From positions 1 to 64,000 of the forward strand of contig CANKZU010000007.1 of the NCBI GenBank assembly GCA_947488615.1: a stretch of DNA of 64,000 bases, written 5' to 3'. Positions 54,832 to 62,567 of this stretch are shown here, in pieces; positions within the stretch are counted from its first letter, which is position 1, and every line of letters starts with the position of its first letter. Position numbers and translations under genes: made by a program. The DNA comes from an uncultured Aurantimonas sp. Lineage in GTDB: Bacteria; Pseudomonadota; Alphaproteobacteria; Rhizobiales; Rhizobiaceae. The notes under the pieces were generated by a model, which was given only the letters and a program-made list of their open reading frames with translations, ran no database searches and was not told the DNA's origin.

Positions 54832-55019
54832 CTCGTCGGAGTACCGTTTCCCTAAGCTTCGTCGCGGTCGCGATGGCCTTGATCCAGCGTCCGATGCGCG
54901 GTGTTTTCCGGCGGTCGGGTTGGCCGTGATCGCTCGGCTGTTCCTGCGCCACCGTTAACGGAGCCTTTCAATGAAGGGTAGAGAGAAAGCGAAACGAAAC
55001 CGCAAGTCTATAGCGCGAG

Positions 55020-55061
55020 GCAATGCCCTGGACCCGGCACAAGATGGGTCGAGGGTATTGC
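55020..55061 (-). terminator. Possible terminator hairpin after the response-regulator gene
   Basis: On the minus strand GCAAT-A-CCCT ... AGGG-C-ATTGC forms an interrupted stem with an inner CCC/GGG. It lies 18 bases past the regulator's stop codon. No U-tract follows. The rest of the 247-base gap (54832-55078) shows nothing else I can support. Confidence 0.3.
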
Positions 55062-55078
55062 GAGATCGCTGAAGCAGC

Positions 55079-55762
55079 TCAGGGGACGAGCTTGTAGCCG
55101 CCGGACTCCGTGACCAGTATCCGCGCGTTCGACGGATCGGGCTCGATCTTCTGGCGCAGGCGATAGACATGGGTTTCGAGCGTATGGGTAGTGACGCCTG
55201 AATTGTAGCCCCAGACCTCCTCCAGGAGGACGTCCCGCGTGATCACCCGGCGGTCGGCGCGATAGAGATAGCGGATGATCGCCGTCTCCTTCTCGGTCAG
55301 GCGAATCTTGCCGCCCTTCTCGTCGAGCAGCAGTTTCTGGCTCGGCTTGAAGACGTAAGGACCGACCTGGAAGGTGGCATCCTCGCTCTGTTCGTGCTGG
55401 CGCAATTGCGCCCGGATACGAGCGAGCAGAACCGCGAAACGGAAGGGCTTGATGACATAATCGTTGGCGCCGGCCTCAAGCCCGAGAATCGTGTCGGAAT
55501 CGGTGTCCTGGCCGGTCAGGATGATGATCGGTGCCTTGAAGCCGCCTTTGCGCAGAACCTTGACGGCTTCGCGTCCGTCCATGTCGGGCAGCCCGACATC
55601 CATGACCACGAGATCGATCAGTCCGGCTCTGGCCGTATTGATGCCCTTCGTCGCCGTCGGTTCTTGCAGGACGGCAAACTCCTCGTGCAGCGAAAGCTGC
55701 TCGGCGAGAGTCTGCCGGAGGTCGTCGTCGTCGTCGACGATGAGGATGCTGCGTGCGGTCAT
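55079..55762 (-). CDS. OmpR-family response regulator
   Basis: A 227-residue two-domain regulator: receiver domain with the phospho-acceptor Asp55 (LVVMDVGLPDMDG), the acidic pocket DDDDD at the N-terminus and the Lys in YVIKPFR; then a winged-helix domain (RLTEKETAIIRYLYRA, ITRDVLLEEVWGYNSGVTTHTLETHVYRLRQKI, LVTESGGYKLVP). No histidine kinase gene is adjacent, so the partner is encoded elsewhere. Divergent from the YkuD-type gene. Confidence 0.93.
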   Translation of the reverse strand: MTARSILIVDDDDDLRQTLAEQLSLHEEFAVLQEPTATKGINTARAGLIDLVVMDVGLPDMDGREAVKVLRKGGFKAPIIILTGQDTDSDTILGLEAGANDYVIKPFRFAVLLARIRAQLRQHEQSEDATFQVGPYVFKPSQKLLLDEKGGKIRLTEKETAIIRYLYRADRRVITRDVLLEEVWGYNSGVTTHTLETHVYRLRQKIEPDPSNARILVTESGGYKLVP

Positions 55763-55889
55763 GCGATTCAGCCGTTCGGTTCTTGCCTAAAGGATGGCCG
55801 TAAGACAGGGCGGCGCACATTCGAGCTTGTAACAATTCGTGACGACAAATGGGCCGATTGCAAGGAAAGTCAGGAAAAAAAGGCAAATG

Positions 55890-56420
55890 ATGGGAAAAAA
55901 TAGCGTGATCATGGTGCGCCGAGCCCCCGGATCGGGAACGCGCGGCATTCTCGCGGCCGGCTCCCTGTGCATTCCCTGCGCGCTCGGCCGCACCGGCACA
56001 ACGATCTTCAAGCGCGAGGGCGACGGCGCAACGCCCGTGGCCTCGATGCGTCTCCTGTCGGCTTGGCATCGGCAAGGCCGGATGGCGCGGCCACCGGCGC
56101 GATTGCCGATTCGCGGTGTACGGCCGGGGGTCGATCTGTGGTGCGACGCGCCGACGCACCCCGCCTACAACCGCCATGTTCGCTCGCCGTTTACCGCAAG
56201 CGCCGAAAGTCTCGCCCGGGCCGATCGGCTCTACGATTTCGCCGTGGTGCTCGACTGGAATATCAGCGCTCGCGCTCGCCATCGCGGCAGCGCGATCTTT
56301 CTCCACATCGCCAGGGAAGGCTTTCCGCCGACCGAAGGCTGCGTCGCGGTGGCGCCGAGGGACATGCTGCGGCTCGCGCCGTTTCTCGCTCGCGCGACCC
56401 GGCTGGTCGTCGCGCGGTGA
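55890..56420 (+). CDS. L,D-transpeptidase catalytic domain (YkuD) protein
   Basis: A 176-residue protein close to a family of short YkuD proteins in alphaproteobacteria (ALGRTGTTIFKREGDGATPVASMRLL, RLYDFAVVLDWN, GSAIFLHIAREGFPPTEGCVAVAPRDM). The catalytic His (FLHIA) and Cys (TEGCVAV) are visible. No signal peptide is obvious at the start chosen, which is odd for a cell-wall enzyme. Three nearby in-frame ATGs (55887, 55890, 55911) exist; AAGG spacing favours 55890. Confidence 0.8.
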   Translation: MGKNSVIMVRRAPGSGTRGILAAGSLCIPCALGRTGTTIFKREGDGATPVASMRLLSAWHRQGRMARPPARLPIRGVRPGVDLWCDAPTHPAYNRHVRSPFTASAESLARADRLYDFAVVLDWNISARARHRGSAIFLHIAREGFPPTEGCVAVAPRDMLRLAPFLARATRLVVAR

Positions 56421-56483
56421 GTCTTGCAGCCAGCGTGGCTTGGCCGAGCGGCTGCGGTGAGCGGTCTGACGGCGCCGGTGCGT

Positions 56484-56882
56484 TTACCGGAACGCTCCGA
56501 GCACGGCCCCTTGGACAAGCAGGACGAGCAGCCAGTGACCGCCGTCGATCAGTGGCAGGTCCCAGCCGAAGCCCTGGTAGCGCGTGTTGACCACCAGTGT
56601 AGTTGCGATGAAGCCGAGCCAGAGGAAAAACGCGGCAGCCAGCACGTCGGTAAAGGTCGCCGCCTCGAAATGGCCGAGCAAAAGCGCGAAGATCAGCGCC
56701 ATCACCAGTTCGCAGACAAACGAGATGACGAAGAGCGAGGGCGTCGGCTTGGTCATGTCGGGCGTCAGGCGCGCGGCGCGCATCCAGGGCTTGCCGAGAA
56801 TGCCGTACCACAGGGCGCCGACCGCGAAGGATGCGATGGCGGCGAGGAGCACGCCGAGATAGTTGACTGCTGTGAGGGACAT
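56484..56882 (-). CDS. DUF1761 membrane protein
   Basis: A 132-residue protein with four membrane helices (LGVLLAAIASFAVGALWYGILGKPW is the signature start; VLAAAFFLWLGFIATTLVVNTRYQGF in the middle). DUF1761 has no established function. The ATG at 56882 begins just before the first helix and follows AGGGTGG; the longer upstream extension is low-complexity and polar. It is on the minus strand, downstream of the methyltransferase gene. Confidence 0.88.
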   Translation of the reverse strand: MSLTAVNYLGVLLAAIASFAVGALWYGILGKPWMRAARLTPDMTKPTPSLFVISFVCELVMALIFALLLGHFEAATFTDVLAAAFFLWLGFIATTLVVNTRYQGFGWDLPLIDGGHWLLVLLVQGAVLGAFR

Positions 56883-57037
56883 TCTGCCACCCTTTCGGCG
56901 CCAGCGTTTGCCGTTGCCGATCTTGCGGTAGCGATCGGCGTCGGTCAACGGCCTCTCCCTCGCCCATCGCGGCTCGCTTCGCTCGCACCTCTGGACGAGG
57001 GAAAAGGGCGCGGCGTCGGCGGACGGCGCCTTTTCCG

Positions 57038-57700
57038 TCAGTCGCCGCGCCACCGCCAGACCGTGGTGCGCTTGACCTCGGCGTCTTCCAACGCGCGCGT
57101 CACCGGCACCGCGTAACGCGCGAGGTGTTCGACGCGATCGGCCGGCAGATAGGCGCGGCCCGGATCGCCGACGAGGACGGTCGGGCCGTCGCGAGCGAGA
57201 CGGTCGAACCAGGGCGTGATGGCGGTCGCCATGGCAGCGTCGTAGAAGACGTCTCCGGCCAGCAGGACATCCGCGTCGAGCGGCTCGCTGACGGGGTCGC
57301 CATCGTCGAATGGAAGGTCGACGCCGTTGAGCGCGGCGTTGAGCCGGACGGCAATCCGGCAGAAGGGGTCGATGTCGATCGCCTTAATGCTTGCCGCGCC
57401 GGCCTTGGCGGCGGCGATGGCGACGAGGCCCGAGCCGGTGGCGAAGTCGATAACGCGGCGCCCGGCGACCCACTCCGGTTGGTCGAGGAGGAAGCGGGCG
57501 AGCGCCTGCCCGCCGGCCCAGGCAAACGCCCAGAAGGGCGGCGGCAGGCCGATCGCCTCAAGCTCTTCCTCGGTCCTCAGCCAGAGATCATGGGCCTCGT
57601 CGGCCAGCCGCAGCCGGATTTCCGGCACATGCGGCGGGCAAAGCACCGCCGTGTTGGCGACGACGAAAGCCTCGAAATCGCGATCGTCGGTCTTCAGCAT
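57038..57700 (-). CDS. Class I SAM methyltransferase, ETF-beta lysine methyltransferase type
   Basis: A 220-residue methyltransferase: motif I VIDFATGSGLVAIAAAKAGA, the acidic AIDIDPF loop, and DVLLAGDVFYDAAMA in the post-I region. The preceding segment LPPPFWAFAWAGGQALARFLLD is characteristic of the METTL20/ETFBKMT group, which trimethylates electron-transfer flavoprotein beta; a bacterial member is known from Agrobacterium. Ribosomal protein L11 methyltransferase is the usual automatic label and is less likely. It lies 21 bases downstream of the EVE gene. Confidence 0.8.
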   Translation of the reverse strand: MLKTDDRDFEAFVVANTAVLCPPHVPEIRLRLADEAHDLWLRTEEELEAIGLPPPFWAFAWAGGQALARFLLDQPEWVAGRRVIDFATGSGLVAIAAAKAGAASIKAIDIDPFCRIAVRLNAALNGVDLPFDDGDPVSEPLDADVLLAGDVFYDAAMATAITPWFDRLARDGPTVLVGDPGRAYLPADRVEHLARYAVPVTRALEDAEVKRTTVWRWRGD

Positions 57701-57721
57701 GATGGAGCCCCCGCTTGCGGC

Positions 57722-58159
57722 TCAGCCCGTCATCGCGGTGTCGGGATCGAGCCCACCCATTTCGCAGATCAGCCGGAACTCCGATGGCGCGACCGGCTGG
57801 ACGGAGAGCCGCGAATTGTTGACCAGCACCATGTCTTTCAGCTTCGGCTCCGCCTTGACGGCATCGAGGGAGACGGGCTCCGGCATGTCCATCAGCGCCT
57901 TGATGTCGACGCACTCCCATTTGCCATCCTTGGCGGTGGAGTCCGGATGGGCCTCGGCGATGATCTCGACGATGCCGACGACCGCCTTCCCCTCGTTGGA
58001 ATGGTAGAAGAATCCGCGGTCACCGATCTTCATGTCGCGCATGAAGTTGCGGGCCTGGTAGTTGCGCACGCCGTCCCATTCCTGGCCCTTGGCGTCGGCC
58101 TTTTTCTGGTGGTCGAACGACCATTTGAACGGCTCGGATTTGAACAGCCAATAACGCAT
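57722..58159 (-). CDS. EVE domain protein
   Basis: A 145-residue single EVE domain (YWLFKSEPFKWSFDHQKKA, WDGVRNYQARNFMRDMKIGDRGFFYHSNEGKAVVGIVEI, VNNSRLSVQPVAPSEFRLICEMGG). The fold is related to PUA and YTH domains and is thought to bind modified nucleotides. The gene stands between yciI and the methyltransferase in the tsaD-gpsA-yciI-EVE operon common in this order. Confidence 0.95.
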   Translation of the reverse strand: MRYWLFKSEPFKWSFDHQKKADAKGQEWDGVRNYQARNFMRDMKIGDRGFFYHSNEGKAVVGIVEIIAEAHPDSTAKDGKWECVDIKALMDMPEPVSLDAVKAEPKLKDMVLVNNSRLSVQPVAPSEFRLICEMGGLDPDTAMTG

Positions 58160-58170
58160 ATCCGCCTCGC

Positions 58171-58464
58171 CTAAGCCGCCGCGTCCGGGTTCTTGATCGC
58201 CCAGTTCCAGGGGCGAACCGCGACATTTTCAAACAGCCCGGTCTTGGCATAGGGGTCTTCGGCGGCGATCGATTGGGCCGCGCCAAGGCTGTCGGCCTCG
58301 ATGACGACGAGGCTGCCGCAGGGCTTCTCATTCCCGTCGAGGAAAGGGCCGGCGAATTTCAGCGCGGCGCCGAGGCCGTTCAAAAATTCGAGATGCGCCG
58401 GGCGGTTGTCGAGGCGCAGCTGCAGCGAATCCGGCTTGTCGTCGCAAAGAAGGGCGTAGAGCAT
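58171..58464 (-). CDS. YciI family protein
   Basis: A 97-residue ferredoxin-like YciI protein (LYALLCDDKPDSLQLRLDNRPAHLEFLNGLGAALKFAGPFL, SIAAEDPYAKTGLFENVAVRPWNW). The His in RPAHLEFL and Asp in AAEDPYA form the presumed active site. Biochemical role unknown in most members. AGGA precedes the ATG. Confidence 0.93.
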   Translation of the reverse strand: MLYALLCDDKPDSLQLRLDNRPAHLEFLNGLGAALKFAGPFLDGNEKPCGSLVVIEADSLGAAQSIAAEDPYAKTGLFENVAVRPWNWAIKNPDAAA

Positions 58465-58543
58465 GGAAAATCCTGTGATCGGCGGTGGTTGAGTTGGTCC
58501 GAGATGGCAAATGCGGCGAAAGGTAAGGGTCTCGGCGTCGGTT

Positions 58544-59524
58544 TCAATCGAATTCGCGCTTCAAGGGCCGCGCGAGCAGCGACTGCACGGCGGTGTCGAC
58601 ATCGAGGTCGCCCGACAGGATCGCCGCGACGGTCGCGATGATCGGCGCGTCGATGCCTAGGTCGCGGGCCAGGCGAGCGGCGATTTCGGCGGTGAAGACG
58701 CCTTCGGCGAGCCTCAGCCCGGAGCGGTCGTCGCCCCGGCCAAGCGCCAATCCATAGGCGAAATTGCGCGATTGCGGGCTGGAGCAGGTCAGAACGAGAT
58801 CGCCGAGACCGGACAGGCCCATCAGCGTCTCCCGCTGGCCGCCGAGCGCGGCGCCGAGGCGCTGCAGTTCGACGAAGCCGCGGGTGATGATCGCGGCCTG
58901 GGCCGACGCGCCGAGGCCCCGGCCGACCACCGCGCCGGCGGCGAGCGCCAAGACGTTCTTCAGGGCGCCACCGGCCTCGACGCCGACGACGTCGCTGGCG
59001 GCATAGCACCGGAAGGTTTCGGTCGACAAAAGCCGCGCGGCGCGGTCGGCGAGAGCAGGCTCGCCGGCGGCGATCGTGACGGCCGTCGGCAGGCCGCGCG
59101 CGACGTCGGCGGCGAAGCTCGGGCCGGACAGCACCGCGAGCTTTTGGGCGGGCAGGGCTTGCGAAAAGATTTGTGAGGCGAAGCGGCCGGTGCCCCGCTC
59201 GATCCCCTTGGCGCAGAGCACGGCCAGCGCACCGGGCGGAACCAGGCCGCCCAGCTCGGCCGTCGCGGCGCTCAGCGATTGGGCCGGGACGACGACAAGC
59301 ACGATGTCGGCGCCGGCCAATGCCTCGGCCGGATCGCTGGTCGCCGCCAGGCTCTCGGGGAGGCCGATTTCCGGCAGATAACGCGAGTTCAGGCGATCGC
59401 GGTTGATACCAGCCACGGTCTCCGCGTCGCGAGCGTAGAGCATTGTGCGATGCCCGGCGCGAGCGTAGAGACAGCCGAGTGCTGTGCCCCAGGCGCCGCC
59501 ACCGATGATCGCGAACCGCGTCAT
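58544..59524 (-). CDS. gpsA: Glycerol-3-phosphate dehydrogenase (NAD(P)+)
   Basis: A 326-residue enzyme: N-terminal dinucleotide motif [16 protein letters not shown], then [44 protein letters not shown] with the catalytic Lys, and [23 protein letters not shown]. It makes sn-glycerol 3-phosphate for phospholipids. Its start overlaps the tsaD stop by four bases. Confidence 0.96.
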   Translation of the reverse strand: MTRFAIIGGGAWGTALGCLYARAGHRTMLYARDAETVAGINRDRLNSRYLPEIGLPESLAATSDPAEALAGADIVLVVVPAQSLSAATAELGGLVPPGALAVLCAKGIERGTGRFASQIFSQALPAQKLAVLSGPSFAADVARGLPTAVTIAAGEPALADRAARLLSTETFRCYAASDVVGVEAGGALKNVLALAAGAVVGRGLGASAQAAIITRGFVELQRLGAALGGQRETLMGLSGLGDLVLTCSSPQSRNFAYGLALGRGDDRSGLRLAEGVFTAEIAARLARDLGIDAPIIATVAAILSGDLDVDTAVQSLLARPLKREFD

Positions 59525-60609
59525 GCCTTGGCTCCGCGTCGGCCGAAGCCGACCATCGGCTGCGACTTTTCATCGAGCGGCCAGCGCGAGCGCACCGGGG
59601 CGTCCAGCCCGTCGAGGAGCCCGGCCTCGAAGCGCTCAAGCCCGGCATAGGCGATCATCGCGGCGTTGTCGGTGCACAGCGCCGGCGGCGGCGCGACGAG
59701 GCGGACGCCTGCCTTGGCGGTTTCTGCCTCCAGCGCGGCGCGGATCGTGCGATTGGCCGCGACGCCGCCGGCCACCGCGAGGACGGGATCGGCAAGCTCT
59801 GGAAAGCTTTCGCGAAACCGCGTCAGCGCCCGGCCGATGCGATCGCCGAGACTGTCGGCGGCGGCCGCCTGGAAGCTGGCGCAGAGATCGGCGACGTCCT
59901 GATACGATAGGGGCGAGGCGGCCTCGGCGGCGAGCCGGACCGCCGTCTTGAGGCCGGAGAAGGAAAAGTCGAGCCGGGCTTCGCCCTTCAGCGGTCGGGG
60001 TAAGGCGAAGCGCTTCGCGTCGCCGCCTTCGGCCGTCCGCTCGACATTCGGGCCGCCGGGATGGGGAAGCCTCAACAGCTTCGCCGTCTTGTCGAAGGCC
60101 TCGCCCAGCGCGTCGTCGATCGTCGTTCCCCACCGCTCGTAATCGCCCAAGGCCCGGACCAGGACGATCTGGCTGTGACCGCCCGAGACCAACAGCAGGA
60201 GATAGGGATAGGCGATGCGGTCGGTCAGACGCGGGGTGAGGGCGTGACCTTCGAGGTGATTCACCGCAATGAAGGGCAGGCCTCTGGCCGCGGCGATCGC
60301 CTTGCCGGTCATCGAGCCGACGATCAGGCCGCCGACGAGGCCGGGGCCGGCGGTGGCCGCGATTGCGGACAGATCGCCGAAATCGAGGCCGGTATCCACC
60401 ATCGCCGCCCGGACAATGCCGTCGAGCGCCTCGACATGGGCGCGCGCGGCGATCTCGGGCACGACGCCGCCGAACGCGGCGTGTTCCTCGACTTGGCTGA
60501 GGACGACGTTCGACAGGATCACCGGTGCGCCCGACGCGTCGCGGCCGACGACGGACGCGGCGGTCTCGTCGCAGCTCGTCTCGATGCCGAGGATCAGCGT
60601 GCCGTTCAT
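59521..60609 (-). CDS. tsaD: tRNA N6-adenosine threonylcarbamoyltransferase
   Basis: A 362-residue ASKHA-fold enzyme ([16 protein letters not shown], the metal-binding [39 protein letters not shown]). With TsaB and TsaE it makes the t6A37 modification of ANN-decoding tRNAs. First gene of the minus-strand operon with gpsA, yciI and EVE; divergent from hemC across a 159-base region. Confidence 0.97.
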   Translation of the reverse strand: MNGTLILGIETSCDETAASVVGRDASGAPVILSNVVLSQVEEHAAFGGVVPEIAARAHVEALDGIVRAAMVDTGLDFGDLSAIAATAGPGLVGGLIVGSMTGKAIAAARGLPFIAVNHLEGHALTPRLTDRIAYPYLLLLVSGGHSQIVLVRALGDYERWGTTIDDALGEAFDKTAKLLRLPHPGGPNVERTAEGGDAKRFALPRPLKGEARLDFSFSGLKTAVRLAAEAASPLSYQDVADLCASFQAAAADSLGDRIGRALTRFRESFPELADPVLAVAGGVAANRTIRAALEAETAKAGVRLVAPPPALCTDNAAMIAYAGLERFEAGLLDGLDAPVRSRWPLDEKSQPMVGFGRRGAKA

Positions 60610-60768
60610 GGGGCTTCCTTTCGAGCGGTTCTTCTACCGCCTTCGCCGCGAGATGGAAGAGCGCCGCCGCCGGCTCGCCGCCGCCATTGATTTTGGCGGG
60701 ACCGATCCCCTATGCAAGGGCACGATCATGCCGGCCGACGCCGGGGCGATGCAACGACAGGGGCATCT

Positions 60769-61707
60769 ATGGGGACGAACGCCATCATCCGCATCGGGAC
60801 GCGGGGCAGTCAGCTGGCGCTGGCCCAGGCCAGCGAGGTGCGGGCGCGGCTGATGGCCACCCATGATTTGCCCGAGGACGCCTTCGCGATCGCAGTGATT
60901 TCCACCTCTGGCGATCGCATTCTCGACCGGCCGCTGTCGGAGGTCGGCGGCAAGGGCCTGTTCACCAAGGAGATCGAGGCCGCGCTGCTGGAGGATCGGA
61001 TCGATCTCGCCGTGCATTCGTCCAAGGACATGGCGACGGCGATACCCGATGGCTTGACGATCTCGGCCTTCTTGCCGCGCGAGGATGTGCGCGACGCCTT
61101 CATCGGGCGAAGCGGCCGCACCATCGCCGATTTGCCGGAAGGCGCGACGGTCGGCTCCGCCTCGCTGCGGCGCCAGGCGCTGTTGAAGCGGCTGCGGCCG
61201 GACCTCAAGGTCATCAATTTTCGCGGCAACGTCCAAAGCCGGTTGCGCAAGCTGGAGGAAGGCCAGGTCGACGCGACGCTGCTGGCGCTCGCCGGGCTCA
61301 ATCGCATGGACATGAGCGAGGTCGCCACCGACATTCTCGACGTCGAGGCGTTTCCACCGGCGCCGGGCCAGGGGGCGATCTGCATCGAAAGCCGGATCGG
61401 CGATGCCCGGAGCGACACGCTGGTGGCGGCGATCGCGCACGCCGAGACGACCGACGCGCTGACCGCCGAGCGCGCCTTCCTCGCCGAACTCGACGGTTCC
61501 TGCCGGACACCGATCGCCGCCCATGCGACCCGACATGACGACGGCACGCTGACCCTGCACGGCATGATCCTGACGCCGGACGGCGTCGGGATGCACGAAA
61601 CCCGGCGCAGCGGCGTCGTTGCGGACGCCGAGGCGATCGGGCGGCTGGCCGGGCGCGACGTCCTCGATGCGGCCGGACCCGGCTTCTTCGACGGCTGGGC
61701 GACGTGA
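60769..61707 (+). CDS. hemC: Hydroxymethylbilane synthase (porphobilinogen deaminase)
   Basis: A 312-residue enzyme ([32 protein letters not shown] [46 protein letters not shown]). The Cys that carries the dipyrromethane cofactor is in [15 protein letters not shown]. It joins four porphobilinogens into hydroxymethylbilane. The ATG at 60769 fits the family start; a start at 60712 would add 19 odd residues. hemD follows 28 bases later. Confidence 0.96.
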   Translation: MGTNAIIRIGTRGSQLALAQASEVRARLMATHDLPEDAFAIAVISTSGDRILDRPLSEVGGKGLFTKEIEAALLEDRIDLAVHSSKDMATAIPDGLTISAFLPREDVRDAFIGRSGRTIADLPEGATVGSASLRRQALLKRLRPDLKVINFRGNVQSRLRKLEEGQVDATLLALAGLNRMDMSEVATDILDVEAFPPAPGQGAICIESRIGDARSDTLVAAIAHAETTDALTAERAFLAELDGSCRTPIAAHATRHDDGTLTLHGMILTPDGVGMHETRRSGVVADAEAIGRLAGRDVLDAAGPGFFDGWAT

Positions 61708-61735
61708 ACGGCCGCGAGCGAACGCAAGGTCCGCG

Positions 61736-62434
61736 ATGGCGCGTGTTCTGATCCTGCGCGCGCGCGACGAAGCGAGGCGCACCGCCGAAGCGCTCGAAGC
61801 GCGCGGCCACCAGCCACTGATCCTGCCGTTGGAGGAGGCGCGACCGCTTGATCAGGGGCCGCCGCGGGGGACGTTTGCCGGTTTCGCCATGACCAGCGCC
61901 CGTGCCGTGCCGGCCCTCGCCCGACATTTTCCCGCCGATCCGCGGCCGGTCTTCGCGGTCGGTGAACGAACCGGCGAAGCGGCGCGCGTGGCGGGTTTTC
62001 CCGATGTGCGGGTTGCCGGGGGGACAGCGCCCGACATCGCCCGCCTCGCCGATGCCGCCGGTCTTTCCGTCGAGACCGCGCTGCTTTACGCGGCGGGCAG
62101 GACGCGGACCGGCACGCTGGAGGAGGCATTCGACGTGGCGGCGATCCCCCATGTCGTCTGGGAGGTCTACGAGATGATCCGTCTCGCGCCGGACGAAGCG
62201 GCGGTCGCTTCCGTGCTCGCCGGCGCGGCGCCGGACGCCGTATTCGTGCTTTCGGCAGGGCAGGCGGAGGCATTTTGCGGGCTCGCCGCGCGGCTGCCGA
62301 AGCTGTTCCAGCCGATGCCCGCCATTCTCGCTTTGTCGCGGCGAATCGCCGAGGCGCTGTCGCCGGCGCTTCGCCGCGATGCGATAATTTCTTCCGACGC
62401 CCGGCTTGCGTCGCTTTTCGAATGCGTCGACTAA
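61736..62434 (+). CDS. hemD: Uroporphyrinogen-III synthase
   Basis: A 232-residue HemD (VLILRARDEARRTAEALEARGH, FAMTSARAVPALARHF, FAVGERTGEAARVAGF, LLYAAGRTRTGTLEE). The sequence of this family is poorly conserved, but order and motifs fit. It closes hydroxymethylbilane with D-ring inversion to give uroporphyrinogen III, the branch point towards heme, siroheme and cobalamin. Third-gene partner of hemC and the Mic60-like gene. Confidence 0.92.
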   Translation: MARVLILRARDEARRTAEALEARGHQPLILPLEEARPLDQGPPRGTFAGFAMTSARAVPALARHFPADPRPVFAVGERTGEAARVAGFPDVRVAGGTAPDIARLADAAGLSVETALLYAAGRTRTGTLEEAFDVAAIPHVVWEVYEMIRLAPDEAAVASVLAGAAPDAVFVLSAGQAEAFCGLAARLPKLFQPMPAILALSRRIAEALSPALRRDAIISSDARLASLFECVD

Positions 62435-62567
62435 CCTAGTTTGATCGTTTGAACGAGACGATGCTTGCGCGGCCCGCACGAATGAAGGACCAATATGCCT
62501 CGATTGAGTGCGGCGCGCGGAACGGGCGATTCCACGCGCCGGAGCCAGCAGGAATGGAGCAAACGCG

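Noticed and set aside
54955..55170. Small minus-strand ORF between the response regulator and the cyclic-nucleotide-binding gene
   Set aside because: It overlaps the response-regulator end in another frame, has Arg/Ser-rich composition, and has no ribosome-binding site.
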